Shown here: piece by piece, positions 1-5,667 of the stretch
How positions within the stretch are numbered: position 1 is the stretch's first letter
Layout of the letters: every line of letters begins with the position of its first letter
Assembly: GCA_003641695.1 (NCBI GenBank)
Contig: QNBL01000094.1
Span: 1 to 9,004, forward strand
Source of the DNA: Spirochaetota bacterium
GTDB lineage: Bacteria > Spirochaetota > Spirochaetia > B11-G9
Direction of reading: 5' to 3'
DNA length: 9,004 nt
Notes under the pieces: model-generated
The model's database searches: none
Told to the model about the DNA's origin: nothing
What the model saw: only the letters and a program-made list of their open reading frames with translations
Position numbers and translations under genes: made by a program

Positions 1-12
1 AAATGGAAACAG

Positions 13-43
13 GAGCCGTATACGAGGTCCGTACGTACGGTTC
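13..43 (+). ncRNA. Group II intron domain V
   Basis: The 31-base hairpin has an 8-bp basal stem (13-20 with 36-43, one G-U pair), a two-base CG bulge on the 3' side (34-35), a 4-bp distal stem (21-24 with 30-33) and a five-base loop. This matches the domain V architecture. The AGC catalytic triad is at 14-16. An AGC rather than a CGC triad argues against a typical IIC intron, but this is a weak class indicator on its own. Confidence 0.87.
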
Positions 44-46
44 TGT

Positions 47-91
47 GAGAGGGATAAATAAGGTGGTCATTCCACCTTATTTACCCTACTC
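47..91 (+). ncRNA. Group II intron domain VI with branch-point adenosine at 88
   Basis: GAG 47-49 pairs with CTC 89-91, A50 with T87, GGG 51-53 with CCC 84-86, and 55-66 pairs perfectly with 72-83 around a TCATT loop. Base A88 is left bulged on the 3' strand, six bases before the last intron base, which is the position expected for the lariat branch point. A54 is a second, 5'-side bulge. The intact pairing suggests that the 3' end is still functional. Confidence 0.83.
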
Positions 92-94
92 GAT

Positions 95-198
95 ATTTGT
101 GCGATAACTGTATAAATCCTCAATAAAAACCTTGTAAAATCCAATCTTTGCAGTTACTATTTAACGTGCTTCATATAAAAATTTAGGGGAGGTAGTGG
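95..198 (+). promoter_or_regulatory. hydA upstream region with strong ribosome binding site; promoter uncertain
   Basis: This 104-base AT-rich stretch joins the intron end to hydA. An AGGGGAGG Shine-Dalgarno sequence (185-192) lies 6 bases before the ATG at 199 and supports that start. No promoter is convincing. The best candidates are TTGTAA (132-137) with a 17-base spacer to TACTAT (155-160), and an isolated TATAAA at 174-179. hydA may be transcribed from here or by read-through from the intron side. Confidence 0.45.
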
Positions 199-1602
199 AT
201 GAAAACACTTATAAAAAATGGAACAGTGGTAACGGCAGGTGATACATTTAAGGCTGATGTCCTGATAGAGGGAGAAAAGATTGCTCTTATTGGTACTGAC
301 TTAAGTGCTGATGGTGCCGAGGTGATTGATGCAACCGGGCTGGTACTGATGCCGGGGGGGATTGACGGGCACACACATCTTGATATGCCATTCGGCGGAA
401 CGACAACTGCTGATGACTTTTTTACAGGGCAGCGTGCAGCGGCGTTCGGCGGAACGACAACTCATGTGGATTTTGCACTGCAGCAGAAGGGCGAGAGCCT
501 TCTTGATGGTGTTGAAATGTGGAAGAAGAAGGCGGAAGGCAAAGCAGTAATAGACTATAGTTTCCATATTGCGGTAACTGACCCCGGAGATGCGGTTGTT
601 GAAGAGATTGCCAAGCTTCCGGAAGCCGGTATCACCAGTCTTAAAGTATTTCAGCAGTACAAAGGGCTGTTTATGGTAGACGATACAACCCTTTATCGGG
701 TTATGGAGGCAGCCAAGAAAGCAGGTGTTTTAACCATGATTCACTGTGAGAACGGTGATGTTACAGATATAGTAACAAAGGAACTTGTTGCAGCAGGAAA
801 AACTGATGTAAGGTATCATCTCGATGCCCATCCAAGGGAGATTGAAGCTGAAGCATCGGCAAGAGCCATAGCCATAGCCGGAGTAACCGGAGCAAAGCTG
901 TACATTGTGCATATGACCTGTGAAGATGCGGTGATGGAGCTTGGTCTTGGACGCGCCAGAGGCTACAAGGTAATGGGCGAAACCTGTACTCAGTACATGT
1001 TCAAGTTTGAAGATGACATGAGGGTTCCGGGTTACGAAGGAGCCAAGTGGGCCTGCGGACCTCCTGTAAGAACTCCCCGGGATGCTGAATACCTCTGGAA
1101 ATCTCTTGCAGATTCCACTCTTCAGTTTGTTGCCACCGATCATTGCTCTTTCAATTTTGAAGGGGGAAAGGATGGAAAGAAACCGGGAAAAGAACTTGGT
1201 AAGGAAGGGTTTCACAAGATCCCCAACGGTATCCCCGGAATCGAGGACCGGATGCCGGTTATGTACCACAATGGTGTAAACGGCGGGAGGTATAATATAA
1301 ACAGGTTTGTTGCTATAACTGCTACCAATCCTGCAAAAGCGCTGGGGCTGTATCCTAAAAAAGGAACAATAGCTGTAGGGTCCGATGCTGATATAGTTTT
1401 GTGGGATTTGAACAAGGAACATACCATTTCTGCAAAAACTCATCATATGAACGTTGATTACAATGCCTATGAGGGAATGAAGGTGAAAGGCTGGCCGGTA
1501 AGAACAATCTTACGGGGTAAAAGCATCGTTGTAGATGGTGAATGGAAACAGGAAAAAGGGGCAGGCCGGTTTGTAAAAAGACATCAAGGCGAATTCCTTT
1601 AG
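199..1602 (+). CDS. hydA: Dihydropyrimidinase (D-hydantoinase family)
   Basis: This 467-residue cytoplasmic amidohydrolase probably opens 5,6-dihydrouracil or dihydrothymine to N-carbamoyl-beta-alanine or N-carbamoyl-beta-aminoisobutyrate, the second step of reductive pyrimidine catabolism. The binuclear metal site is complete: H58 and H60 (GHTH), the carbamylated lysine K149 (SLKV), H182 (IHCEN), H238 (IVHMT) and D314 (ATDH). Tyr154 (FQQYKG) is at the usual position of the catalytic tyrosine. These positions lie within about one residue of those in characterised D-hydantoinases, and the length is typical. The family also includes hydantoinases and some phenylhydantoinases, but PreTA and a carbamoyl-amidase in the same locus favour dihydropyrimidinase. 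The start is fixed by an AGGGGAGG site 6 bases upstream. It is a single-gene unit followed by a strong terminator. An 18-bp exact direct repeat encodes the two FGGTTT segments (residues 65-70 and 83-88). Confidence 0.95.
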   Translation: MKTLIKNGTVVTAGDTFKADVLIEGEKIALIGTDLSADGAEVIDATGLVLMPGGIDGHTHLDMPFGGTTTADDFFTGQRAAAFGGTTTHVDFALQQKGESLLDGVEMWKKKAEGKAVIDYSFHIAVTDPGDAVVEEIAKLPEAGITSLKVFQQYKGLFMVDDTTLYRVMEAAKKAGVLTMIHCENGDVTDIVTKELVAAGKTDVRYHLDAHPREIEAEASARAIAIAGVTGAKLYIVHMTCEDAVMELGLGRARGYKVMGETCTQYMFKFEDDMRVPGYEGAKWACGPPVRTPRDAEYLWKSLADSTLQFVATDHCSFNFEGGKDGKKPGKELGKEGFHKIPNGIPGIEDRMPVMYHNGVNGGRYNINRFVAITATNPAKALGLYPKKGTIAVGSDADIVLWDLNKEHTISAKTHHMNVDYNAYEGMKVKGWPVRTILRGKSIVVDGEWKQEKGAGRFVKRHQGEFL

Positions 1603-1619
1603 AAAATAAAAAGCATGGT

Positions 1620-1646
1620 AAAGGCTGCCCGGAGGGCAGCCTTTTT
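1620..1646 (+). terminator. Rho-independent terminator of hydA, possibly bidirectional
   Basis: A perfect GGCTGCCC/GGGCAGCC stem with a GGA loop, extended by A-T pairs, runs directly into a TTTTT tract (1642-1646), 17 bases after the hydA stop. The A-rich flank on the 5' side gives a weaker terminator for nhaC converging from the minus strand, whose stop codon is 16 bases to the right. Confidence 0.92.
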
Positions 1647-1661
1647 GCCGGTATAAACCTT

Positions 1662-3080
1662 CTATTCTCCGATTATTTCTTTCTCTTCTTTTAGAGATTC
1701 TTCGGTCTTAAACTCACGTCCCCATCCGGTCAGGATTGCAAAAAGCATAACTCCGAAAAGGCCCATTCCGTGGAAGAAGAAAGGCATAGCCTGAACAATG
1801 TTAAAACTTTCTCCAACGATACCGGTGGTTATTGCAATTCCCATGGTCAGCATAACACCGGGATTATAGGGTACAAACATAATTGTTCCGGTTGCAAGGG
1901 CGTCCATAATATTGGCATTCCGTTTTGGCGCAAGATTGTGGCGGTCACCGAGTTCCTTGGCAAGAGGTCCTATGGCAACTATGGAGCGGGCAGAACCTGC
2001 GGTAATGATATTTCCCACGATTGTCATGATAAAAATTGTCAGCTCTGCGTTCCGTACTTTCTTGGTAAATGGTGAAACCTTATCAAGGATGAGCTGGAAA
2101 AGCCCCGCTTTGTCGAATACACCTACAAGTCCTAAAAGGAGCATGGTAAACATGATTATAGGCAGCATTCCGTTGATCCCGCTGTATATAACACCGCCGA
2201 ATTTTTTATGAACAACGTCGGCAAAAAGAATATCAGTCGGTTTCATGAGACCTGCTATTAAACCAATAATCATACCAAAAGCATTGGTAGTCATAAGAGC
2301 CGTTACCAGATGAACTCCCCTGTACATGATATAGATAAGTACAGCAGGTACAATCAGCATTATAAGACCTTTAGGTCCAACAGCCTTTGACAGTCCAGCT
2401 GCAGAAACATTTCCGGTCTGCCTGAGAAGTCCAAATACTATGAATAGAATCATGGAAAATCCGGCTGCAACAAAGGCGTACTTCAGCCTGCTCTTTACTA
2501 CAGTCTTGATTTCCGCACCCTGTGTAAAGGCTGAAGCAATAGTTGTGTCGGAGATTGGTGCAATGTTGTCACCGAAGAAAGCACCGCTTACAAGGGCTCC
2601 TATCATTACAAGGGGATCAGCTCCAAGTCCAACCCCAACCGGCAGCATCAGCGGTCCAATGGCTGCTATACTTCCACCGGATGTTCCGGTAGCTGTAGAA
2701 AAAAGTGCAGCAACTATAAAGGTTATCAGCGGCAGGAAGGCACCGGATACCCCTGCACTGACTCCCAGCCATACGAGACTGTCAACAAGTCCCGATACAC
2801 GGAGCAGTTTTCCCATGATTCCTGCAAGTATCCATGCCATGGTCATTACAGCAATCATCTTCCGTGACATACCAAAAAGGATTGCTTCTGAGGCTTCTGA
2901 TGGTTTCTTGGCGAATACAATGGCTACAAGCATTGCAGCAAGACATGCTGTCCAGAGTGTCTTGGTGTGTACCCATCCTGTTATTACCAGGGCGAGTATT
3001 ACTCCGAGCAGTGTCAGAAGCGGTAAAAAGGCTCCAAACATCCCCATTCTGAATTCAAGGCGGTTTGAGATTTTGTCCAT
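1662..3080 (-). CDS. nhaC: NhaC-family Na+/H+ (or organic-ion) antiporter
   Basis: This 472-residue integral membrane protein has about a dozen hydrophobic segments. It belongs to the NhaC family, part of the ion transporter superfamily, which exchanges Na+ for H+. Some members (MleN) couple this to malate/lactate exchange. The hallmark segment SGAFFGDNIAPISDTT is at residues 165-180, preceded by TGTSGGS (131-137), and a second-half counterpart (GNIITAGSARSIVAIGP) is visible. The charged C-terminal tail is cytoplasmic in type. The start at 3080 is chosen because AGGAGG (3087-3092) lies 6 bases upstream. A longer reading to 3185 would add 35 residues but would cross the promoter. It is transcribed alone, divergently from the tauE-like cluster, and converges on hydA. 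The transported substrate cannot be read from the sequence. Its place in a pyrimidine locus suggests either sodium homeostasis or exchange of a pathway-linked organic ion. Confidence 0.9.
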   Translation of the reverse strand: MDKISNRLEFRMGMFGAFLPLLTLLGVILALVITGWVHTKTLWTACLAAMLVAIVFAKKPSEASEAILFGMSRKMIAVMTMAWILAGIMGKLLRVSGLVDSLVWLGVSAGVSGAFLPLITFIVAALFSTATGTSGGSIAAIGPLMLPVGVGLGADPLVMIGALVSGAFFGDNIAPISDTTIASAFTQGAEIKTVVKSRLKYAFVAAGFSMILFIVFGLLRQTGNVSAAGLSKAVGPKGLIMLIVPAVLIYIMYRGVHLVTALMTTNAFGMIIGLIAGLMKPTDILFADVVHKKFGGVIYSGINGMLPIIMFTMLLLGLVGVFDKAGLFQLILDKVSPFTKKVRNAELTIFIMTIVGNIITAGSARSIVAIGPLAKELGDRHNLAPKRNANIMDALATGTIMFVPYNPGVMLTMGIAITTGIVGESFNIVQAMPFFFHGMGLFGVMLFAILTGWGREFKTEESLKEEKEIIGE

Positions 3081-3099
3081 TCTTTTCCTCCTGTTTATC

Positions 3100-3127
3100 A
3101 TTATACTCGAAAAAATATGTATGTAAA
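3100..3127 (-). promoter_or_regulatory. Sigma-70-type promoter of nhaC
   Basis: Read on the minus strand, TTTACA (3122-3127) is separated by 16 bases from a perfect TATAAT (3100-3105). Transcription would start close to the AGGAGG site, giving a leader of roughly a dozen bases. The promoter lies within the extra 5' part of the longer nhaC reading, which supports the ATG at 3080. Confidence 0.7.
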
Positions 3128-3133
3128 ATTTCG

Positions 3134-3147
3134 AATATTTAAATATT
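3134..3147. promoter_or_regulatory. Perfect 14-bp palindrome between two divergent promoters (candidate operator)
   Basis: AATATTTAAATATT is a perfect palindrome between the -35 box of nhaC (3122-3127) and the candidate -35 box of the tauE-like gene (3146-3151), overlapping the latter by two bases. AT-rich palindromes over promoters are typical targets of ArsR-type repressors, and one is encoded three genes downstream (5231-5554). Binding is an inference. AT-rich sequence also forms palindromes by chance. Confidence 0.4.
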
Positions 3148-3174
3148 GACAAATAAATATTATCATAGTAATCT
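3146..3174 (+). promoter_or_regulatory. Candidate promoter of the tauE-like/PLP enzyme/arsR cluster
   Basis: A perfect TTGACA (3146-3151) is followed by a 17-base spacer and TAATCT (3169-3174), a weak -10. An alternative pair is TTTAAA (3138-3143) with TATCAT (3161-3166). Either would start transcription shortly before the ATG at 3212, with an AAAGG element (3196-3200) in the leader. Confidence 0.5.
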
Positions 3175-3211
3175 GAATAAAGCAAGTTTTTTTATAAAGG
3201 ATTTCTTATTG

Positions 3212-3964
3212 ATGTTGTATTTTTGGGCAGCACTCATTACTTTGCCGTTGACCACGCTGTTTACAATTACCGGCGTAGGAGCCGCCTTTATTCTTATCCC
3301 GGTTTTTACGGCCCTTGGTGTTGAACTCCACCGTGCGATGGCGGTTGCCCTGCTTCTTAACTCTTTATCAATGATCTCGGCTTCCTTACGTTATACGCGG
3401 AAAAAGATGGTTTTGTGGAAAATAGGAATTCCTCTTGTTATTACCAGTGTTATTGGTGCTCCGATTGGTGCAAAATTCAGCTATTCGGTAAATAGTGAAG
3501 TTCTGAGAATTTGTTTTATTGTGTTTCTGCTTTTTGCATCCTCCATGATGCTGTTCTACAAATCAAACAAACAGCGAAATGGGGAAGTAACGAGTTTAAC
3601 TCTTAAAGCTACTGTTTTAAGTGCTGCTGCCGGGTTTGTTGTGGGGATTATTGGAGGACTTATCGGTGTGGGGGGAGGCAATATTATTCTCCCTATTCTT
3701 ATTGCCCTGGGAATTGAACCGAAAGAGGCAGTTGCGACAACTGCATTCATTGTTATTTTCTCTTCGCTGTCGGGGTTCATAAGTCATCTGGAATTCGGAA
3801 ATCTGGATATGCTGTTTGCAGTAGTTACGGCAGGAGCTTCAATAATTGGAGCAATAATCGGGTCATGGCTTATGACGGATAAGCTTAAACCTGTTGTTAT
3901 AAAAAGGATTCTGGGAGTAATTCTTATTGCTGTAGCTGTAAAAATGATTATCAGTATTTTATAA
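3212..3964 (+). CDS. TauE/SafE-family membrane permease (DUF81)
   Basis: This 250-residue membrane protein has about eight hydrophobic helices and the internal duplication of the TauE/SafE family. GVGAAFILIPVFTALGVE (residues 21-38) is echoed by GVGGGNIILPILIALGIE (152-169). Family members export or import small anions such as sulfite, sulfoacetate or other organosulfur compounds, and many have no known substrate. The ATG at 3212 was chosen because a candidate promoter occupies 3146-3174. A longer TTG-initiated reading from 3146 would begin inside the -35 box and add 22 polar residues. A TTG at 3209 is better spaced from the AAAGG element (3196-3200) and would add one residue. It is the first gene of a three-gene cluster, 30 bases from the PLP enzyme. 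The family call is firm and the substrate unknown. Confidence 0.87.
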   Translation: MLYFWAALITLPLTTLFTITGVGAAFILIPVFTALGVELHRAMAVALLLNSLSMISASLRYTRKKMVLWKIGIPLVITSVIGAPIGAKFSYSVNSEVLRICFIVFLLFASSMMLFYKSNKQRNGEVTSLTLKATVLSAAAGFVVGIIGGLIGVGGGNIILPILIALGIEPKEAVATTAFIVIFSSLSGFISHLEFGNLDMLFAVVTAGASIIGAIIGSWLMTDKLKPVVIKRILGVILIAVAVKMIISIL

Positions 3965-3994
3965 ATAAGGAAAAGAAGGAAGGGGATCAGGAAA

Positions 3995-5182
3995 ATGGAC
4001 AACGGAAAGATAGAAAGAATAAGGGAAGAGCTGCCAGCGGTTCAGAGCTGTTTTTACTTCAATACAGGAACCAACGGACCCCTCTGCCGGAATACAGCAG
4101 AGATAATGAAGAAGGAAGCGGAAAAAGAATTTCTTAAAGGAAGATATCTACCCTTTCTCGCTGAACTGTACAAGGATATGGATGAAACCCGTACTCTGGT
4201 TGCAGATTTTATCGGGGCTGATTTTGAAGAGATAGCCCTTACCCATACAGCTACCGAGGGGATGAATCTTATACTTTGGGGAATGAACTGGCAGAGGGGA
4301 GATGAAGTAATCACCACTGACCGGGAGCATGTGGCCAGTCTTGCCCCGATAGCACTGGTTAAGAACCGGTTTGGTATTAATGTAAAGTATCTGGATGTTC
4401 CTTACGGGAGAGAATACCGGGAGGAAGATCTTCTTAAATCCCTTAAGGAGAGTATTACCCCGAGAACCAGGCTGCTTGTGGTTACCCATGTTTCGTTTTC
4501 AACGGGGCTTACTTTTCCCATTAAAAAACTTGCTCAGGTTTGCCATGAAAACAATGTGTACGTACTGGTAGACGGAGCACAGGGGGCGGGAGCTGTTCCG
4601 TTGGATGTTCATGAATTTGATATCGATTTCTATGCTATGGCCGGCAGGAAATGGCTGTTGGGTCCTGAGGGTATTTCAGCATTGTATGTTGCAAAAAAGA
4701 GGATCTCCGAAGTGGATCCGACATTTATCAGTCCATCCTCAATCAGGGACAGACATGATCTGGATATTGCCTCTCCTTATATAATACCCGCACCCTATGC
4801 GGCAAGATATCAGACTGCAACTTCCATTAATCGTTCGATTCTGCTGGGATTCAAAGAGGGGCTCAAGTTTCTTCTTAACGATGTTGGAAAGGAATGGTTG
4901 CTTGAGAGGATCAGAAATCAGGTAACCTATCTGCGTAAAAAAATGGAAGAGATTCCAAAGCTCACCATTATTACCCCTGCAGGGCATGAAGCTGGATTCC
5001 TCCACTTTCTTGCCGAAGGATGGGAGCCTGCTGAGTTTTGTTCTGTGATGAATAAAAGAAATTATATGATCCGTCCGGTACCCAAGCAGCATCTGCCTGC
5101 ACCTATACGGGTATCGGTAGAATTTTTTAATACAAAAGAGGAGTTGGATGGACTGATTGAGAATATCAAGGATATTTTATAA
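3995..5182 (+). CDS. Class-V aminotransferase-fold PLP enzyme (isopenicillin-N-epimerase/C-S-lyase-like), not a cysteine desulfurase
   Basis: This 395-residue soluble enzyme has the fold-type I, class V layout. THTATEG (83-89) is a cofactor phosphate loop, H112 (REHVAS) is the likely ring-stacking residue, VDGAQGAG (192-199) supplies D193 and Q196, and K219 in GRKWLLGPEG is the Schiff-base lysine. R372 (IRVS) is the expected substrate-carboxylate arginine. Cysteine desulfurases and selenocysteine lyases of this size carry a catalytic cysteine loop (RxGHHC type) just before this arginine. Here the region reads IRPVPKQHLPAPIRVS and has no cysteine, so persulfide-forming chemistry is unlikely. 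Relatives include isopenicillin-N epimerases, C-S beta-lyases and uncharacterised lyases or aminotransferases, so the substrate is open. The gene starts 30 bases after the TauE-like gene behind a GGAAGGGG site (3978-3985) and is probably co-transcribed with it. Confidence 0.85.
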   Translation: MDNGKIERIREELPAVQSCFYFNTGTNGPLCRNTAEIMKKEAEKEFLKGRYLPFLAELYKDMDETRTLVADFIGADFEEIALTHTATEGMNLILWGMNWQRGDEVITTDREHVASLAPIALVKNRFGINVKYLDVPYGREYREEDLLKSLKESITPRTRLLVVTHVSFSTGLTFPIKKLAQVCHENNVYVLVDGAQGAGAVPLDVHEFDIDFYAMAGRKWLLGPEGISALYVAKKRISEVDPTFISPSSIRDRHDLDIASPYIIPAPYAARYQTATSINRSILLGFKEGLKFLLNDVGKEWLLERIRNQVTYLRKKMEEIPKLTIITPAGHEAGFLHFLAEGWEPAEFCSVMNKRNYMIRPVPKQHLPAPIRVSVEFFNTKEELDGLIENIKDIL

Positions 5183-5211
5183 TGACATAGCAAAAGAGAT
5201 GTGTTACATTA
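5157..5211 (+). promoter_or_regulatory. Possible internal promoter and imperfect inverted repeat before the arsR-family gene
   Basis: TTGAGA (5157-5162) and TATAAT (5178-5183, over the stop codon of the PLP-enzyme gene) are separated by a short 15-base spacer. TAATGACAT (5180-5188) is partly mirrored by ATGT (5199-5202) and CATTA (5207-5211), an interrupted inverted repeat that could be an autoregulatory site. Both signals are weak, and the gene may simply be read from the upstream promoter. Confidence 0.28.
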
Positions 5212-5230
5212 TTCTTTTTAAGGATTTATT

Positions 5231-5554
5231 ATGGCAAACGATGATGTGGCAAAAAATGAACTTAGAGCGAATATTCTGAAAGCACTGGCAAACCTTACCC
5301 GGGTCTGCATAATTGAGCATCTTCAGGACAGTCCTTACAACGTAACGGAGCTTTCCAAACTTCTCAAGGAGTCCAGTTCCATAACCTCCCGGCATTTAAA
5401 CGTGTTGAAACAGGCAGGACTTATTGAACAGGAAAAGAGAGGCACAACCGTTATTTATTCCCTGGCCAGTGATGGAATACCAGATATACTCCACTCTGTG
5501 GACGAAGTAATAAAGATCAACTATGAGAAATACCGGGTTTTTTTCCGTGAGTAA
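5231..5554 (+). CDS. ArsR/SmtB-family winged-helix transcriptional repressor
   Basis: This 107-residue DNA-binding protein has the family's usual small size. An N-terminal helix (about 9-31, LRANILKALANLTRVCIIEHL) leads into the helix-turn-helix (about 37-62), whose recognition helix contains SSSITSRHLNVLKQAGL. The beta-wing follows (EKRGTTVIYSLA, 68-79), then a C-terminal dimerisation helix. The classical metal site ELCVCDL is absent and the protein has a single cysteine (C26), so neither ArsR-type metalloid sensing nor a two-cysteine persulfide switch (BigR/SqrR type) is expected. The effector is unknown. The start has an AAGGA site (5220-5224) 6 bases upstream. It is the last gene of the cluster with the TauE-like permease and the PLP enzyme, 48 bases behind the latter, and probably represses that cluster. 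The palindrome at 3134-3147 is a candidate target. Confidence 0.9.
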   Translation: MANDDVAKNELRANILKALANLTRVCIIEHLQDSPYNVTELSKLLKESSSITSRHLNVLKQAGLIEQEKRGTTVIYSLASDGIPDILHSVDEVIKINYEKYRVFFRE

Positions 5555-5580
5555 CTTCTTTACTCCTGAGAATGAAAAGA

Positions 5581-5615
5581 GCCGCTGTAAAGTCTTGTTT
5601 GATCTTTACAGCGGC
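5581..5615 (-). terminator. Strong hairpin between convergent arsR-family gene and preA; likely terminator of preTA
   Basis: A perfect 12-bp stem (5581-5592 with 5604-5615, GCCGCTGTAAAG and its complement) closes an 11-base loop. On the minus strand it is followed by TCTTTTC, a modest U-rich run, so it best terminates preTA. On the plus strand no T run follows, and termination of the arsR-side transcript would be weaker. Confidence 0.68.
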
Positions 5616-5624
5616 CTGTGGTAA

Positions 5625-5648
5625 GGTTACTCCGCCGGAGAAGTAACC
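5625..5648. repeat. Second hairpin in the convergent intergenic region
   Basis: GGTTACTCC (5625-5633) pairs with GGAG (5637-5640) and TAACC (5644-5648) around a GCC loop, with three bulged bases. There is no T run on either side, so it may act as an mRNA 3'-end stabiliser or part of a composite terminator rather than alone. Confidence 0.45.
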
Positions 5649-5667
5649 CCTCCCTGTATGCCTGCGT

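Larger units (their letters stand above)
1..94 (+). mobile_element. 3' end of a group II intron (domains V and VI), truncated by the window edge
   Basis: The first 94 bases fold as the catalytic 3' end of a group II self-splicing intron. A domain V hairpin (13-43) is followed by a long domain VI hairpin (47-91) with an unpaired A at 88, and the sequence ends CTACTCGAT at 94, a common type of bacterial group II intron terminus ending in AY. The bulged A is the seventh base from the proposed 3' splice site, the expected distance for the branch point. The intron body and any reverse transcriptase/maturase gene would lie upstream, outside the window. The 3' exon begins at 95, 104 bases before the hydA start codon, so the element lies in or next to the hydA control region. 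The intron class was not determined. It could also be a 5'-truncated, immobile copy. Confidence 0.88.

Noticed and set aside
730..1446. Long open frame on the minus strand across hydA
   Set aside because: It lies wholly opposite a gene with all catalytic residues intact, has no ribosome binding site, and its product resembles no family I recognise. It is a shadow of hydA.
2440..3126. 228-codon open frame on the plus strand opposite nhaC
   Set aside because: It is antisense to the conserved NhaC coding sequence, runs through its promoter, and its Ser/Pro/Ala-rich composition is typical of a reverse-strand reading of a membrane protein gene.
3081..3185. N-terminal extension of NhaC by 35 residues
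   Set aside because: The region contains TTTACA-16-TATAAT and the AGGAGG site for the ATG at 3080, so it is upstream control sequence.
3146..3211. TTG start at 3146 for the TauE-like permease
   Set aside because: The TTG is part of the TTGACA box, has no Shine-Dalgarno sequence before it, and would add a polar stretch ahead of the first membrane helix.
3995..5182. Cysteine desulfurase or selenocysteine lyase (SufS/CsdB type)
   Set aside because: The catalytic cysteine loop before the substrate-binding arginine is absent. The sequence there is IRPVPKQHLPAPIRVS.
5231..5554. Arsenic- or metal-responsive ArsR
   Set aside because: No ELCVCDL motif, only one cysteine, and no arsenic-resistance genes nearby.
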